Below, piece by piece: positions 8,577 to 18,500 of a stretch of DNA of 64,000 nt (positions within the stretch are counted from its first letter, which is position 1; each line of letters starts with the position of its first letter). The position numbers and the translations under genes were made by a program. The notes beneath the pieces are model-generated. The model was not told the origin of the DNA, searched no databases, and was given only the letters and a program-made list of their open reading frames with translations. The DNA is taken from contig NC_014759.1 of the NCBI RefSeq assembly GCF_000183425.1, positions 3,379,001-3,443,000 of the forward strand. The letters run 5' to 3'. This DNA comes from Marivirga tractuosa DSM 4126 (lineage in GTDB: Bacteria > Bacteroidota > Bacteroidia > Cytophagales > Cyclobacteriaceae).

Positions 8577-11500
8577 ATGAAGAAGATTCTACTAACATGT
8601 TTCATGTTGGTGTTCGTGCTATATGCATGGGCACAGGATCGCACCGTAAGTGGTAAAGTAACTGATTCTGAATCAGGCGAAGGCTTGCCAGGTGTGAACG
8701 TATTATTAAAAGGTACCGGTACTGGGGTCAATACTGACCTTGACGGAAATTATAAAATTTCTGTGCCATCTGATGGCGGTACATTGGTGTTTACTTTTAT
8801 TGGAATGGCAAAACAAGAGATACCAGTTGGTTCAAGATCAGTTATTGATGTTGCTATGGTCTCTGATGTTGCTCAATTGAGTGAAGTTGTTGTTACAGGT
8901 TCAGCTCCAGGTATAACCACAAAAACATTGGGTTATTCTATAGGTCAAGTTGATGGTGACTTAATCCAGAATGCTCCAGGTATCGACCCTGCTCAAGCAT
9001 TGCAAGGAAAAGTTGCAGGTGTTAGAATTACACAAGCAGGATCTCCAGGTTCAAATGCAGGTATTAGACTTAGAGGTACTACTTCATTATTTGAAGGACA
9101 GCAACCTCTTATCATTGTTGATGGAATGATTATCGATGGTGGTCTTAGTACTATTAACTCTGAAGATATTGCTTCTGTTCAAGTGTTGAAATCAGCTTCT
9201 GCTGCTGCACTTTACGGATCTAGAGCGGCTAATGGTGCTATTGTTATTAAGACCAATAGAGGTTCTAGTATGAAAAAAGGTGATTCAAAAATTGTTATTA
9301 GAAATGAAGTTGGGCAAAACTTTTTGCCTGGTAGAATTCCTTTAGCAGAAACTCACCACTACGAAATTGATCCTGAAACAGGAGCTCCTCCAGTTGGTGG
9401 TCAAGTGCCAAGAGCAGATGGATTGTCTGTAACACCTTATCCAGATCCAGTTGATTATCAGGATATCTTGTTTGAAGATAATTTGTTCTATACAAATTTC
9501 ATGTCAATGACAGGAAATGCTGAGAGTATGAACTATATGGTTTCAGGGCAGCATACAAGGCAGCCAGGTATTATTAGAGATACTCAAGGACAGCAAAGAT
9601 TTAACTTTAAAGCAAATTTAGACTTTGATATTTCTGATAAAGTTAAGGTGACTACTAGTAATTTCTATAGTAGAAGTACGATTGACGTTGCTCCAGTAAC
9701 TCCTTTCTTTGATATTCTTACTTTAAGACCGGATAGAGATTTGTTTGAAGAAGTTCCAAATCCAAATAATCCTGCTGAAACAGTAATAAATGCAAAGCCG
9801 GATAGTTCTCAGCAAATGGTGAACCCTGTTTATTCTCTTCAGAATAGATACAGTACTCGCGAAAGAGATAGATATATTGGAAGTATTGGGATTGACTACA
9901 AGCCTTTTGAGTGGATGACTTTAGAGGGTTTCTTTGGTTTAGATAAAGACAATATTATTGATGAAACTGTAGTGCCTTTCGGTTATTTAGCTGATGATGT
10001 TGCTTTTGCTCGTATTGGTGCAGGTGGTATGACTTTTGACAGTTATGAGACTTTGCAGACCAACGTAAGAGGTAACATTCTTATGGCAAAAGAATTTGGT
10101 GATTTGTCATTGAATGGTCGACTTGGATACTGGTGGGATGTCAACCGTTATAATAGCCATGGTGTTACTGGTGATGGATTTACATTTGGTGGTACTCCAA
10201 CTTTGTCTAATATATCAGATCCTGCTCCTCGAGTTCGTCAAACTGTTACTGAGGTTCAAAGTGAGAGTGGATTTGCCCAAGTAGGTACATTATGGCAAGA
10301 TAAAATCTCTTTAGATTTATTAGGTAGAGTAGATGCTGTATCTTTATTTGGAGCAGATGCTAGAACTTATTTTAACTACAGAGTTGCAGCTTCTTATAGA
10401 CTTACTGAAGACGTTACAATCCCTGGTATTCAGGAGTTAAAAATTAGAGGTTCTCAAGCAACTTCTGGTGTTCAGCCTAGATTTAGCGCACAGTATGAAA
10501 CTTATAATGTTTCAGGAGGTACTCCACAAAAGAATACTGTTGGTAATAGTTTGTTGCAACCGGCAACTTCTATTGAAACAGAATTTGGTGTAAACGTGTA
10601 TTTCCTTGATAGATTCGATTTGGATGTAACTTATGTAAACTCTACAATTGAAGATCAGATCATTCCAGTTCCATTAATTGCTGCAGCTGGTTATAATTTC
10701 CAGTGGCAAAATGCTGGTACTTTAACTTACCAAGGTGTTGAATTATCATTAAATGCAAACATCGTAAAGAATGAAAATTTCACATGGAATGCAGGATTGG
10801 TGTTTGATAAGTTCATTCAAGAAATTACTGACTTACCGATTCCTGAATTTAGAAGAGGTACAGGTATTCAGCAATCTGATGTTTTCTTGATTAAAGAAGG
10901 TGAACCAGTAGGAGCAATTTATGCTACTAAGTGGATGAGATCTTTGGACGAAGTTTTAGATGGCAATCCAGAAGCTGACTTGTCTGACTACGTAATTAAT
11001 GATGAAGGTTACGTTGTTAGAGCTAGTCAAATTGGTACTATCAATGAAGTTCCTTTACCATATGTTGATGAAGAAGGTAATACCAACCACAAGGTAGGTG
11101 ATACTAATCCTGACTTTAACTTAGGTTTCAATAATACATTCGTATTATTCAAGAATTTCAGAATATATATGCTTTGGGATTGGAAACAAGGAGGCGATAT
11201 TTATAGCCAAACAAACCAATTCTTAACTAGAGATAATAGAGCTGGTTATATCGACCAAAGAGGTGCAGAAAATCCTAAGCCAATTGGTTATTACCAAGCA
11301 TTCTATAATACTAATAATCCTAGTTCTTATTTTGTTTATGATGGTAGTTTCTTGAAATTAAGAGAGTTATCTGTCAACTATAACGTTCCTGTTAAAAACT
11401 TAGGATGGGATTTCATTAACGGAATCCAAGTAGGTATTGTAGGACGAAATCTATTTACTGTTTCTGATTATCCAGGTTACGATCCGGAAGTAGGTCAGGG

Positions 11501-11594
11501 TCCAGATAATGTTGATAGAACTACTTATGCTGTTGATGGATTTAGATATCCTAACTTTAGAACGATTTCAGGTTCATTACAATTAACATTTTAA
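8577..11594 (+). CDS. SusC/RagA-family TonB-linked outer membrane receptor
   Basis: A 1005-residue TonB-dependent importer of the SusC type, which forms the outer-membrane pore under a SusD lid. A signal peptide (1-19, ending AWAQ) is followed by a carboxypeptidase-regulatory-like domain (about 23-100, DGNYKISV), a plug domain (about 115-230, ALQGKVAGV, PLIIVDGM, YGSRAANGAIVI) and a 22-strand-type barrel ending in the aromatic QLTF. Stop and downstream susD are 18 bp apart. The first 70 bases of the gene are almost identical to those of the SusC at 24812. No substrate can be read from the locus. Confidence 0.95.
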   Translation: MKKILLTCFMLVFVLYAWAQDRTVSGKVTDSESGEGLPGVNVLLKGTGTGVNTDLDGNYKISVPSDGGTLVFTFIGMAKQEIPVGSRSVIDVAMVSDVAQLSEVVVTGSAPGITTKTLGYSIGQVDGDLIQNAPGIDPAQALQGKVAGVRITQAGSPGSNAGIRLRGTTSLFEGQQPLIIVDGMIIDGGLSTINSEDIASVQVLKSASAAALYGSRAANGAIVIKTNRGSSMKKGDSKIVIRNEVGQNFLPGRIPLAETHHYEIDPETGAPPVGGQVPRADGLSVTPYPDPVDYQDILFEDNLFYTNFMSMTGNAESMNYMVSGQHTRQPGIIRDTQGQQRFNFKANLDFDISDKVKVTTSNFYSRSTIDVAPVTPFFDILTLRPDRDLFEEVPNPNNPAETVINAKPDSSQQMVNPVYSLQNRYSTRERDRYIGSIGIDYKPFEWMTLEGFFGLDKDNIIDETVVPFGYLADDVAFARIGAGGMTFDSYETLQTNVRGNILMAKEFGDLSLNGRLGYWWDVNRYNSHGVTGDGFTFGGTPTLSNISDPAPRVRQTVTEVQSESGFAQVGTLWQDKISLDLLGRVDAVSLFGADARTYFNYRVAASYRLTEDVTIPGIQELKIRGSQATSGVQPRFSAQYETYNVSGGTPQKNTVGNSLLQPATSIETEFGVNVYFLDRFDLDVTYVNSTIEDQIIPVPLIAAAGYNFQWQNAGTLTYQGVELSLNANIVKNENFTWNAGLVFDKFIQEITDLPIPEFRRGTGIQQSDVFLIKEGEPVGAIYATKWMRSLDEVLDGNPEADLSDYVINDEGYVVRASQIGTINEVPLPYVDEEGNTNHKVGDTNPDFNLGFNNTFVLFKNFRIYMLWDWKQGGDIYSQTNQFLTRDNRAGYIDQRGAENPKPIGYYQAFYNTNNPSSYFVYDGSFLKLRELSVNYNVPVKNLGWDFINGIQVGIVGRNLFTVSDYPGYDPEVGQGPDNVDRTTYAVDGFRYPNFRTISGSLQLTF

Positions 11595-11612
11595 TAACTA
11601 AAGTTAAAATAT

Positions 11613-13070
11613 ATGAAACTATATAAAATATTAACTATACTCTTTATCAGTGTTTTTGCTTATAGCTGTGCTGATTTAGAGATTGAAAACCCAAATGAGC
11701 CGAATAGCTCAGATGTGTTAGCTAGCCCAACTGACCTAGCTGGGTTACCGGCAGGAGGTTTTGCCGATTGGCATTTAGGTAAGTCTCAGGTTAACCCTGG
11801 ACCTGCTTTAGCTTGTAATGCAGATGTTTTAACTGCATCTTGGGGTAATTTTGGTATCAGGAACTTTTCTTGGCAGCCACCTTTACCAATCGATAACGGT
11901 TTGACATCTAATGATGCACCTACTATTGAGGAAGCTTGGAGTAGATTTAATTCTGCTATTTCAGTAGGTACAGATGTGGAAAATGCATTGTTGAATGCAG
12001 AAGGAGCAATCATCGTAGAAGGTGTAGATGTAACTGAAAGATTACGTTCAGTAGCTTATTGGTTGCAGGGTGCAGGTGCTGCACACATAAGTATGCTTTA
12101 TGATCAAGGATTTATAGTAAATGCTGAGACTGACTTGGCAACTTTAAATGCTGAGGCTTTAGTGGATTATAAAGCGCTTGCTGATTATGCAGCCACTCGT
12201 TTAGAAGAAGCGGCAGCAGTTGCTGATGCAAATGAATTTACTGTTCCTTCTACTTACATAAATGGAGTTACTTTATCTAGTGCTGATTTTGCTAAGTTAG
12301 CAAGAACAATAGCTGCGCAAGCTTTGGTTTTAAATGCTAGAACTCCTGAAGAAGTTGCTCAAACGGATTGGGCTAGAGTTAGACAGTTGACTTCCCAAGG
12401 TATAGATTACGATTTAGCTCCAATTGGAGATGGTAACTTATGGTTTGACGACAACAAATTAATTGGTGGAGGGTCTTTGGCCAATGGTGTTGTTGCAAAT
12501 ACATGGTGTAGAGTAGATATGAAATTATTAAATCTTATCGACCCAAGCTATCCAACAGAATATCCATCAGATGCATCTAACCCTGGACAAATTTCTTCTA
12601 ATGATGCAAGGGTAAGTAGCGATTTCCTTTATAGAGCTGAAGTTTTTCAGCCAATTGATAGGGGAGTTTATCGTTTCTCAAACTATGTTCATAACAGGTA
12701 TGCTCCTGATTTTTCAGCTTGGACTGGCAGAGAAATGCCTGCTCTTTTGCAAGCTGAAAATGACTTAATGCATGCAGAAGCTTTGATTAGAACCGGTGGA
12801 GATAAGAACTTGGCCGCTACTTTGATCAACAGAACTAGAGTAGGCAGAGGTGACCTTACTCCACTAACAGGTGGTGAAAGTGATGCTGTCTTATTGAATG
12901 CTGTTAAGTATGAGAAGATGATCGAATTGCTTAATACTTGGGGTGGTCGTGAATTAGCAGAAGCTAGAAGATGGGCAGGTTGGATGCGTGAAGGTGCATT
13001 CAGACAATTACCAATTCCAGCTTCAGAGTTAGTATTATTGGATATTCCGATTTATACATTTGGTGGATAA
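11613..13070 (+). CDS. SusD/RagB-family outer membrane lipoprotein
   Basis: A 485-residue surface lipoprotein that pairs with the preceding SusC as the ligand-capturing lid. The lipobox ends at Cys19 (AYSC). The N-terminal IENPNEPNSSDV segment and the C-terminal ALLQAENDLMHAEALIRTG and ELLNTWGGRELAEARRW helices are typical of the family. It is the second gene of a three-gene operon; the next gene begins 16 bp on. Confidence 0.93.
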   Translation: MKLYKILTILFISVFAYSCADLEIENPNEPNSSDVLASPTDLAGLPAGGFADWHLGKSQVNPGPALACNADVLTASWGNFGIRNFSWQPPLPIDNGLTSNDAPTIEEAWSRFNSAISVGTDVENALLNAEGAIIVEGVDVTERLRSVAYWLQGAGAAHISMLYDQGFIVNAETDLATLNAEALVDYKALADYAATRLEEAAAVADANEFTVPSTYINGVTLSSADFAKLARTIAAQALVLNARTPEEVAQTDWARVRQLTSQGIDYDLAPIGDGNLWFDDNKLIGGGSLANGVVANTWCRVDMKLLNLIDPSYPTEYPSDASNPGQISSNDARVSSDFLYRAEVFQPIDRGVYRFSNYVHNRYAPDFSAWTGREMPALLQAENDLMHAEALIRTGGDKNLAATLINRTRVGRGDLTPLTGGESDAVLLNAVKYEKMIELLNTWGGRELAEARRWAGWMREGAFRQLPIPASELVLLDIPIYTFGG

Positions 13071-13086
13071 TAAATATTAATTTACT

Positions 13087-13872
13087 ATGATGAAAAATAT
13101 AAAAAATATAATAGCCATATTATTTGTGGCCGTGATGGGTTCTAGCTGTGTTGATGAAGATACAGTTAATCAGGAAAGACCAGGCCCAGTAGTTGAGCCA
13201 AGCCTAAATGTTGTGGTTCTAAACCAACAAGGTGAGCCTGTGTCAGGAGCAACAGTTGATTTCTTTGCAAGTGCAGCTGATTATGCGCTTGAGCAAAATG
13301 TTGTTAGTTCTGGAGAAACAAATGCAGAGGGTGTAGTAACTTTATCGCCAGGTGATGTAGGATCTGAAAGAGGTGATTACTTCTTCAGTGCTTCGTCTGG
13401 TTCTTTAAGGAACTGGTCTTCTACTGTAAGTTCAGGTTACATATACTGGTCAGCTGGTGAAACTGTTATTGAAACAACTTTAGCGCCTGTTTTACCGGAG
13501 TTTTTGGCTGTGTTAGGTAATTATACAGTTACTTCATATACTTACCCTGGTTTTGGTGATGTATACGATCAACTAGTGACTGCACCTTGTGAACTTGATG
13601 ATATTTTTACTTTCCGTAAAGATGGATTGTTGATAAGAGCAGAAAGTAGTGATGTTTGCGCTGAACCTAGCGAGTTCCAAGCTCCAGTGTCTGTTGAGGG
13701 CGCAACATGGAGTACTTGGTCTTTGAATGAAGATGGTTCTGCAATGACCATACGTGATTTAGATCCTAGTTTTGACTATGCATCTAATCCAGAAGCAGGA
13801 TTAGAGGTTACGGCTAACACTGTTACTATAGATTATGGTAGTGGATATGTAGCTACTTTAACTAGAATATAA
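13087..13872 (+). CDS. Lipoprotein with carboxypeptidase-regulatory-like domain, SusE/F-position
   Basis: A 261-residue lipoprotein (lipobox GSSC, Cys21). Residues about 38-125 form an Ig-like beta domain with a VVLNQQGEPVSGATVDFF motif like carboxypeptidase-regulatory domains. The remainder is a beta-rich domain of unknown family. It is the last gene of the SusC/SusD operon and is followed by a strong terminator. Its place suggests an accessory surface binding protein, as SusE/SusF are, but there is no sequence evidence for the ligand. An alternative ATG lies three bases downstream. Confidence 0.75.
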   Translation: MMKNIKNIIAILFVAVMGSSCVDEDTVNQERPGPVVEPSLNVVVLNQQGEPVSGATVDFFASAADYALEQNVVSSGETNAEGVVTLSPGDVGSERGDYFFSASSGSLRNWSSTVSSGYIYWSAGETVIETTLAPVLPEFLAVLGNYTVTSYTYPGFGDVYDQLVTAPCELDDIFTFRKDGLLIRAESSDVCAEPSEFQAPVSVEGATWSTWSLNEDGSAMTIRDLDPSFDYASNPEAGLEVTANTVTIDYGSGYVATLTRI

Positions 13873-13892
13873 TTGAAGTATTGATTTTTATG

Positions 13893-13923
13893 AAAAAATG
13901 GAGGCATTGCCTCCATTTTTTTT
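13893..13923 (+). terminator. Rho-independent terminator of the first SusC/SusD operon
   Basis: ATGGAGGC, loop ATT, GCCTCCAT, followed by a run of eight T. The perfect eight-base stem lies 26 bp after the stop of the lipoprotein gene. Confidence 0.9.
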
Positions 13924-14050
13924 ATGTAATAGATTGTAATTTGCCTTTCTTTTTGATCTCAGCATAGAATGTAGTTCTTAGTGATTTCTTTCTCTTTTAG
14001 TAGCGTATCTTCTGTATAATTTTATTTATAATTTTATTATTTTTTTTAGC

Positions 14051-14081
14051 TTTTCTTTCTAAACATAATGCTATACTTTTG
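14051..14081 (+). promoter_or_regulatory. Bacteroidota-type promoter for the haloperoxidase gene
   Basis: TTTT at 14051 (one mismatch from TTTG), exactly 19 bases, then TACTTTTG at 14074-14081, a perfect TAnnTTTG box. This predicts a leader of roughly 90 bases before the ATG at 14176. Confidence 0.5.
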
Positions 14082-14175
14082 TAGTTAAGATTTTGAAGAT
14101 CAGATTGGTGAAGCCTAGGACTGCTTGCTATGGTTGGTACAAAGCTTCTAATTTTAAAAGCCTTTATTATTTTTT

Positions 14176-15501
14176 ATGATTAGTAATAATTTCAAATTTA
14201 TTTTTTTTCTGTTTTTAGCAGTTGTTGTAGTTGGTGCGTGTCAAAGCAACAAAAAATCAGATGTTTATTCTGATTGGAATCACATAGACGACTCAAATGA
14301 ATTTTTGTCTAATGTTATTATTGAAGATATTTTCACTCCTCCGGTTGCAAGCAGAATAATAGTTTATTCAAATCTTGCTGCCTATGAAAGTCTAGCAGCT
14401 TTGAATGATACTATTTCGAGCTTTCATGGCAAGTTGAATGATTTTCAGATCAAGAATGGCGATGAAGAATTTTCTAATGTAAATCCTTCTATAGCTAGTT
14501 TTATTGCTTTCCATACTGTAGCCAAAGAATTGGTTTTTAGTAAGGATTTAGTCTCAAAGCATCTTGATAGTTTAAAAGAAAATTTTAGTGCAAATTTTGA
14601 TCAAGAAGTTATTGAAGTTAGCTATGCTTTTGGTGAAAGTATTGCAAATCAAATCGTAGATTATTCAAAATCGGATGGTTACCATGAAAGGACTGGTTTA
14701 ACAAGATATTCTTACGATAATGACCCAGGGAAGTGGAAAGCTACACCTCCTGATTATATGGAGGGTATTGAGCCCAACTGGCATACTTTAAGGCCTTTAA
14801 TTCTTGATTCAGCAAGTCAATTTAGACCTGAACCTCCAACCAAGTTTGATTCAACTGAAAACAGTCAGTTTTATAAAGAAGCATTGCATGTTTATGAGAC
14901 CCAAAATAACTTGAATGATGAGCAAGTGGAAATAGCTAAGTTTTGGGACTGCAATCCTAATATTAGTTACAGAAAGGGGCATATGATGTTCTATAATCAG
15001 AAAATTTCACCTGGAGGACATTGGATAAGTATTTCTAACATTGCAACACAAAAAAAGGGATTAGATATTTATGAAAGCAGCAGGGTTTTAACCTTGGTAT
15101 CGATTTCTTTATACGATGCTTTCTTAAGTTGTTGGGAAACGAAATACGAAACATCTTTAATACGTCCAATTACTTACATCAACAGATATATTGATCCAAA
15201 TTGGAATTCTTTATTACAAACACCTGCATTTCCCGAATACACAAGTGGGCATAGTGTGATTTCTACTGCTGCAGCTACAGTTTTGACAAATTTGTTGGGA
15301 GATGATATATATTTTGAAGATACAACTGAAACTGCTTTTGGGTTGCCAGTTAGAACATTCGAATCATTTTTAGATGCCTCTAATGAAGCAGCTATTAGTA
15401 GACTTTATGGTGGTATACACTATATGCCTGCTATTACTAATGGAGTAAAGCAAGGAGATAAAGTAGCTAATTTGGTGATCAGCCGTTTAATTAAAAAATA
15501 G
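14176..15501 (+). CDS. Vanadium-dependent haloperoxidase/PAP2-family lipoprotein
   Basis: A 441-residue lipoprotein (lipobox VGAC, Cys22) of the vanadium haloperoxidase/acid phosphatase superfamily. The three active-site motifs are present: KYETSLIRP (K323, R330), TSGH (H359) and SRLYGGIH (R409, H415), matching the KX6RP, PSGH and SRX5H pattern, with threonine in place of proline in the second. These bind vanadate or phosphate. Halogenation or phosphatase activity cannot be told apart by reading. It is followed seven bases later by a giant FG-GAP lipoprotein with a GAAGAAG ribosome site between, so the two are one operon. Confidence 0.85.
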   Translation: MISNNFKFIFFLFLAVVVVGACQSNKKSDVYSDWNHIDDSNEFLSNVIIEDIFTPPVASRIIVYSNLAAYESLAALNDTISSFHGKLNDFQIKNGDEEFSNVNPSIASFIAFHTVAKELVFSKDLVSKHLDSLKENFSANFDQEVIEVSYAFGESIANQIVDYSKSDGYHERTGLTRYSYDNDPGKWKATPPDYMEGIEPNWHTLRPLILDSASQFRPEPPTKFDSTENSQFYKEALHVYETQNNLNDEQVEIAKFWDCNPNISYRKGHMMFYNQKISPGGHWISISNIATQKKGLDIYESSRVLTLVSISLYDAFLSCWETKYETSLIRPITYINRYIDPNWNSLLQTPAFPEYTSGHSVISTAAATVLTNLLGDDIYFEDTTETAFGLPVRTFESFLDASNEAAISRLYGGIHYMPAITNGVKQGDKVANLVISRLIKK

Positions 15502-15508
15502 AAGAAGA

Positions 15509-18500
15509 ATGAATCATTTTATTAAATTTATTTTTATTGTTTTATCCGCATTTTTTTGGTCTTGCTCAAAGGATTCATTATTTGAAAATTTACCTGCTAA
15601 AACTACCGGTATTGAATTTAATAATCGTTTGATCGAAAATGACACTTTGAATATCATAGATTATGAATATGTTTACAATGGTGGGGGAGTAGCTGTTGGA
15701 GATATAAATAATGATGGTCTTGAAGATGTTTTTTTTACTGGAAATCAAGTTGCATCCAAGTTATATCTCAATAATGGCGACTTTAAATTTACAGATATTA
15801 CGATGGACGCAGGTATCAAAAGTGGTGGTTGGGCGTCAGGAGCTTCTTTTGCCGATATAAATAATGACGGATTTGTTGATTTATATGTTTCCTATACTGG
15901 TTCGAAAAATGCTGAGAATCGAAGAAATAAGCTCTACATTAACAATGGAGATAACACCTTTTCTGAAAAAAGTAAAGAGTATGGTTTAGATTTGACTGAC
16001 TGGACTACGCATTCTGCCTTTTTTGACCTTAATAATGATGGGCTCCTTGATGTATATTTATTAAATCATGCCAATGATTTTAATAATGAGAATGTCATGA
16101 AGAAATTAAAGGAGGACGGATCAGGAACTAGCAACGATAGATTGTTTCTCAATACTGGAAAGAAATTTGTGGAGATCACTAAGTCTGCCAATATATTAAA
16201 AGAGGGCTATGGTTTAGGGGTAGCTATAATCGATTTGAATGAAGATGGTTTTGATGATATTTATGTCTCAAATGATTACTATTATGATGACTATTTGTAC
16301 ATCAATAATGGTGATAGCACATTTGAAGAGTCCGCAGCAAAGTATTTCAAGCACTTTAGCAATTTCGCAATGGGTAATGATGCGGCTGATTTTAATAATG
16401 ATGGGCTGCCAGATTTGTTAGTATTAGATATGTTGCCTCCTGATAATTTTAGAAGGAAAAAATTAGTAGGGCCAGTCGGCTTAGATCTTTTCAATGCAAC
16501 GCTACAATTAGGTTTTGAAAAGCAATTTATGCGGAATACACTCCAATTGAATAATGGCAACGGATACTTCAGTGAGATAGGGCAATTAGCTGGCATTCAC
16601 TCTACTGATTGGAGCTGGTCAGGTTTGTTTGCGGATTTTGATAACGATGGTAGGAAAGACATGTATGTCACCAATGGTTTTAAAAGGGATATGACCGATA
16701 GAGATTTCATTCTATACAAAGCCATTCAAGAAAGAAAATATGGAGATGAATCAAAAAGCAATATTTTAAATGTTTTGCATGAAATGGAAAGTGCCAAGAT
16801 TTCAAACTTCATGTTTAAAAATGAGGGGAACCTTGACTTTAGTAATAATACCAAAGAATGGGGCTTGGATATACCATCGCTTTCCAATGGTGCTGCTTAT
16901 GTTGATTTAAATAATGATGGATTTCTAGATATTGTTGTAAATAACATTGATGATGAAGCATTTATATTTAGAAATAATGGGGCAGAGTTAACGAAGCATA
17001 ATTATTTAAAAATAAAGTTGGAAGGGAATCAGGCTGATTTGTCTGGAGCAGAGGTTATGCTTTATCATGAGGATTCAGTTCAAATGCAAACCTTTTATCA
17101 ACAGAGAGGATTTCAGTCTTCAGTTTCTCCAATTTTAAATTTTGGTTTAGGAGAGATAGGTTCGGTAGATTCTATTATAGTTAGATGGAAAAATGAAAAG
17201 CAAACAATTATCAGGAATGTGAACCCTAATACTCTGGTAAAAGTCGCCTATTCAGATTCTCAAAAGAAGAAAAGTACAGGTACTGAAGAAAGTGCCTCTA
17301 AGCCTCTATTTGCAAGAGATCATTCAACAGGAATTAAGTATTTGGCTAAAGATTATGACTTACCTGATTTTAAGCGAGAACCACTAATGCCCCACAGATA
17401 TTCTAAAAATGGGCCAGGGATAGCCGTTGGTGATGTTAATAATGATGGGTTTGAAGATTTGTATGTTGCAGGGTCATCAGGAGAAAATGGTTATTTATTT
17501 ACTGATAATGGCAATGGGGAATTTACAGGAGAAGTAATAGATACTACATCATATTTTATGGAAGAAATGTCTCCATTATTATTTGATGCTAATAATGACG
17601 GCTTCTTGGATCTTTATATCTCAAGTGGTGGTAATGATGTACCAAAGCCAAGTCAATATTACTATGATCAATTCTTTTTAAATGATGGTTCTGGCAAGTT
17701 TATTAAAAGGAATGATCTGATTCCTCAGAATCCAATAAGTAGTTCTAAAGTAGCGGCTGCTGATATTGACAATGATGGAGATCTTGATTTGCTTGTGACA
17801 GGTCGCGTTTTTCCAGGAAAGTTTCCTTTACCTACCAATAGTTATATATATCGTAATGACGAAGGTAAATTTAAAGATGTAACAACGACTGTTTTACCTG
17901 AATTGAAACAGTATGGTATGATAACAGATGCATTATTCACTGATTTTAATAATGATGGCTTGATGGATATCATCATGGTGGGAGAATGGACTGATATTGC
18001 TTTTTTTAAGAACAATGGTGATGCTTTTTCCAAGTTGAAAATAGATAATTTGCAAAATAGAAAAGGTTGGTGGAATGGTATTGCAGCAGGGGATTTTGAT
18101 AACGATGGTGATGTGGACTATGTTATTGGTAATCTAGGCTTGAATAATCCTCATAACGCTTCTGCTGAAACGCCTTTAAGTGTTTATGCAAAAGATTTTG
18201 ACAAAAATGATAAAATAGATCCTATACTTACCTATTATAATGATGGTGTAGAACATACTGTTGCAAGTCGTGATATGTTAATTGACCAGATGTCATTTTT
18301 GAGAAGTCGATTTCCGCGATACAAAAAATTTGCAGAATCTTCATTTAAGGAAGTCTTAACAGAAGAAGAGCGGAAAGGAGCTTATAAACTTACAGCAAAT
18401 GATTTTGCTAGTGTGCATTTAGTCAATAAGGGCAATGGTGAGTTTGTGGTAAATGAATTGCCCGTGCAGGCACAATTTGCCCCTATTTTTGGAATGGAAG

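Larger units (their letters stand above)
13873..14175. other. 303-bp gap holding a terminator and a promoter
   Basis: The left part contains the operon terminator at 13893. The rest is very AT-rich and holds a well-formed promoter at 14051-14081. Nothing else is recognisable. Confidence 0.6.
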
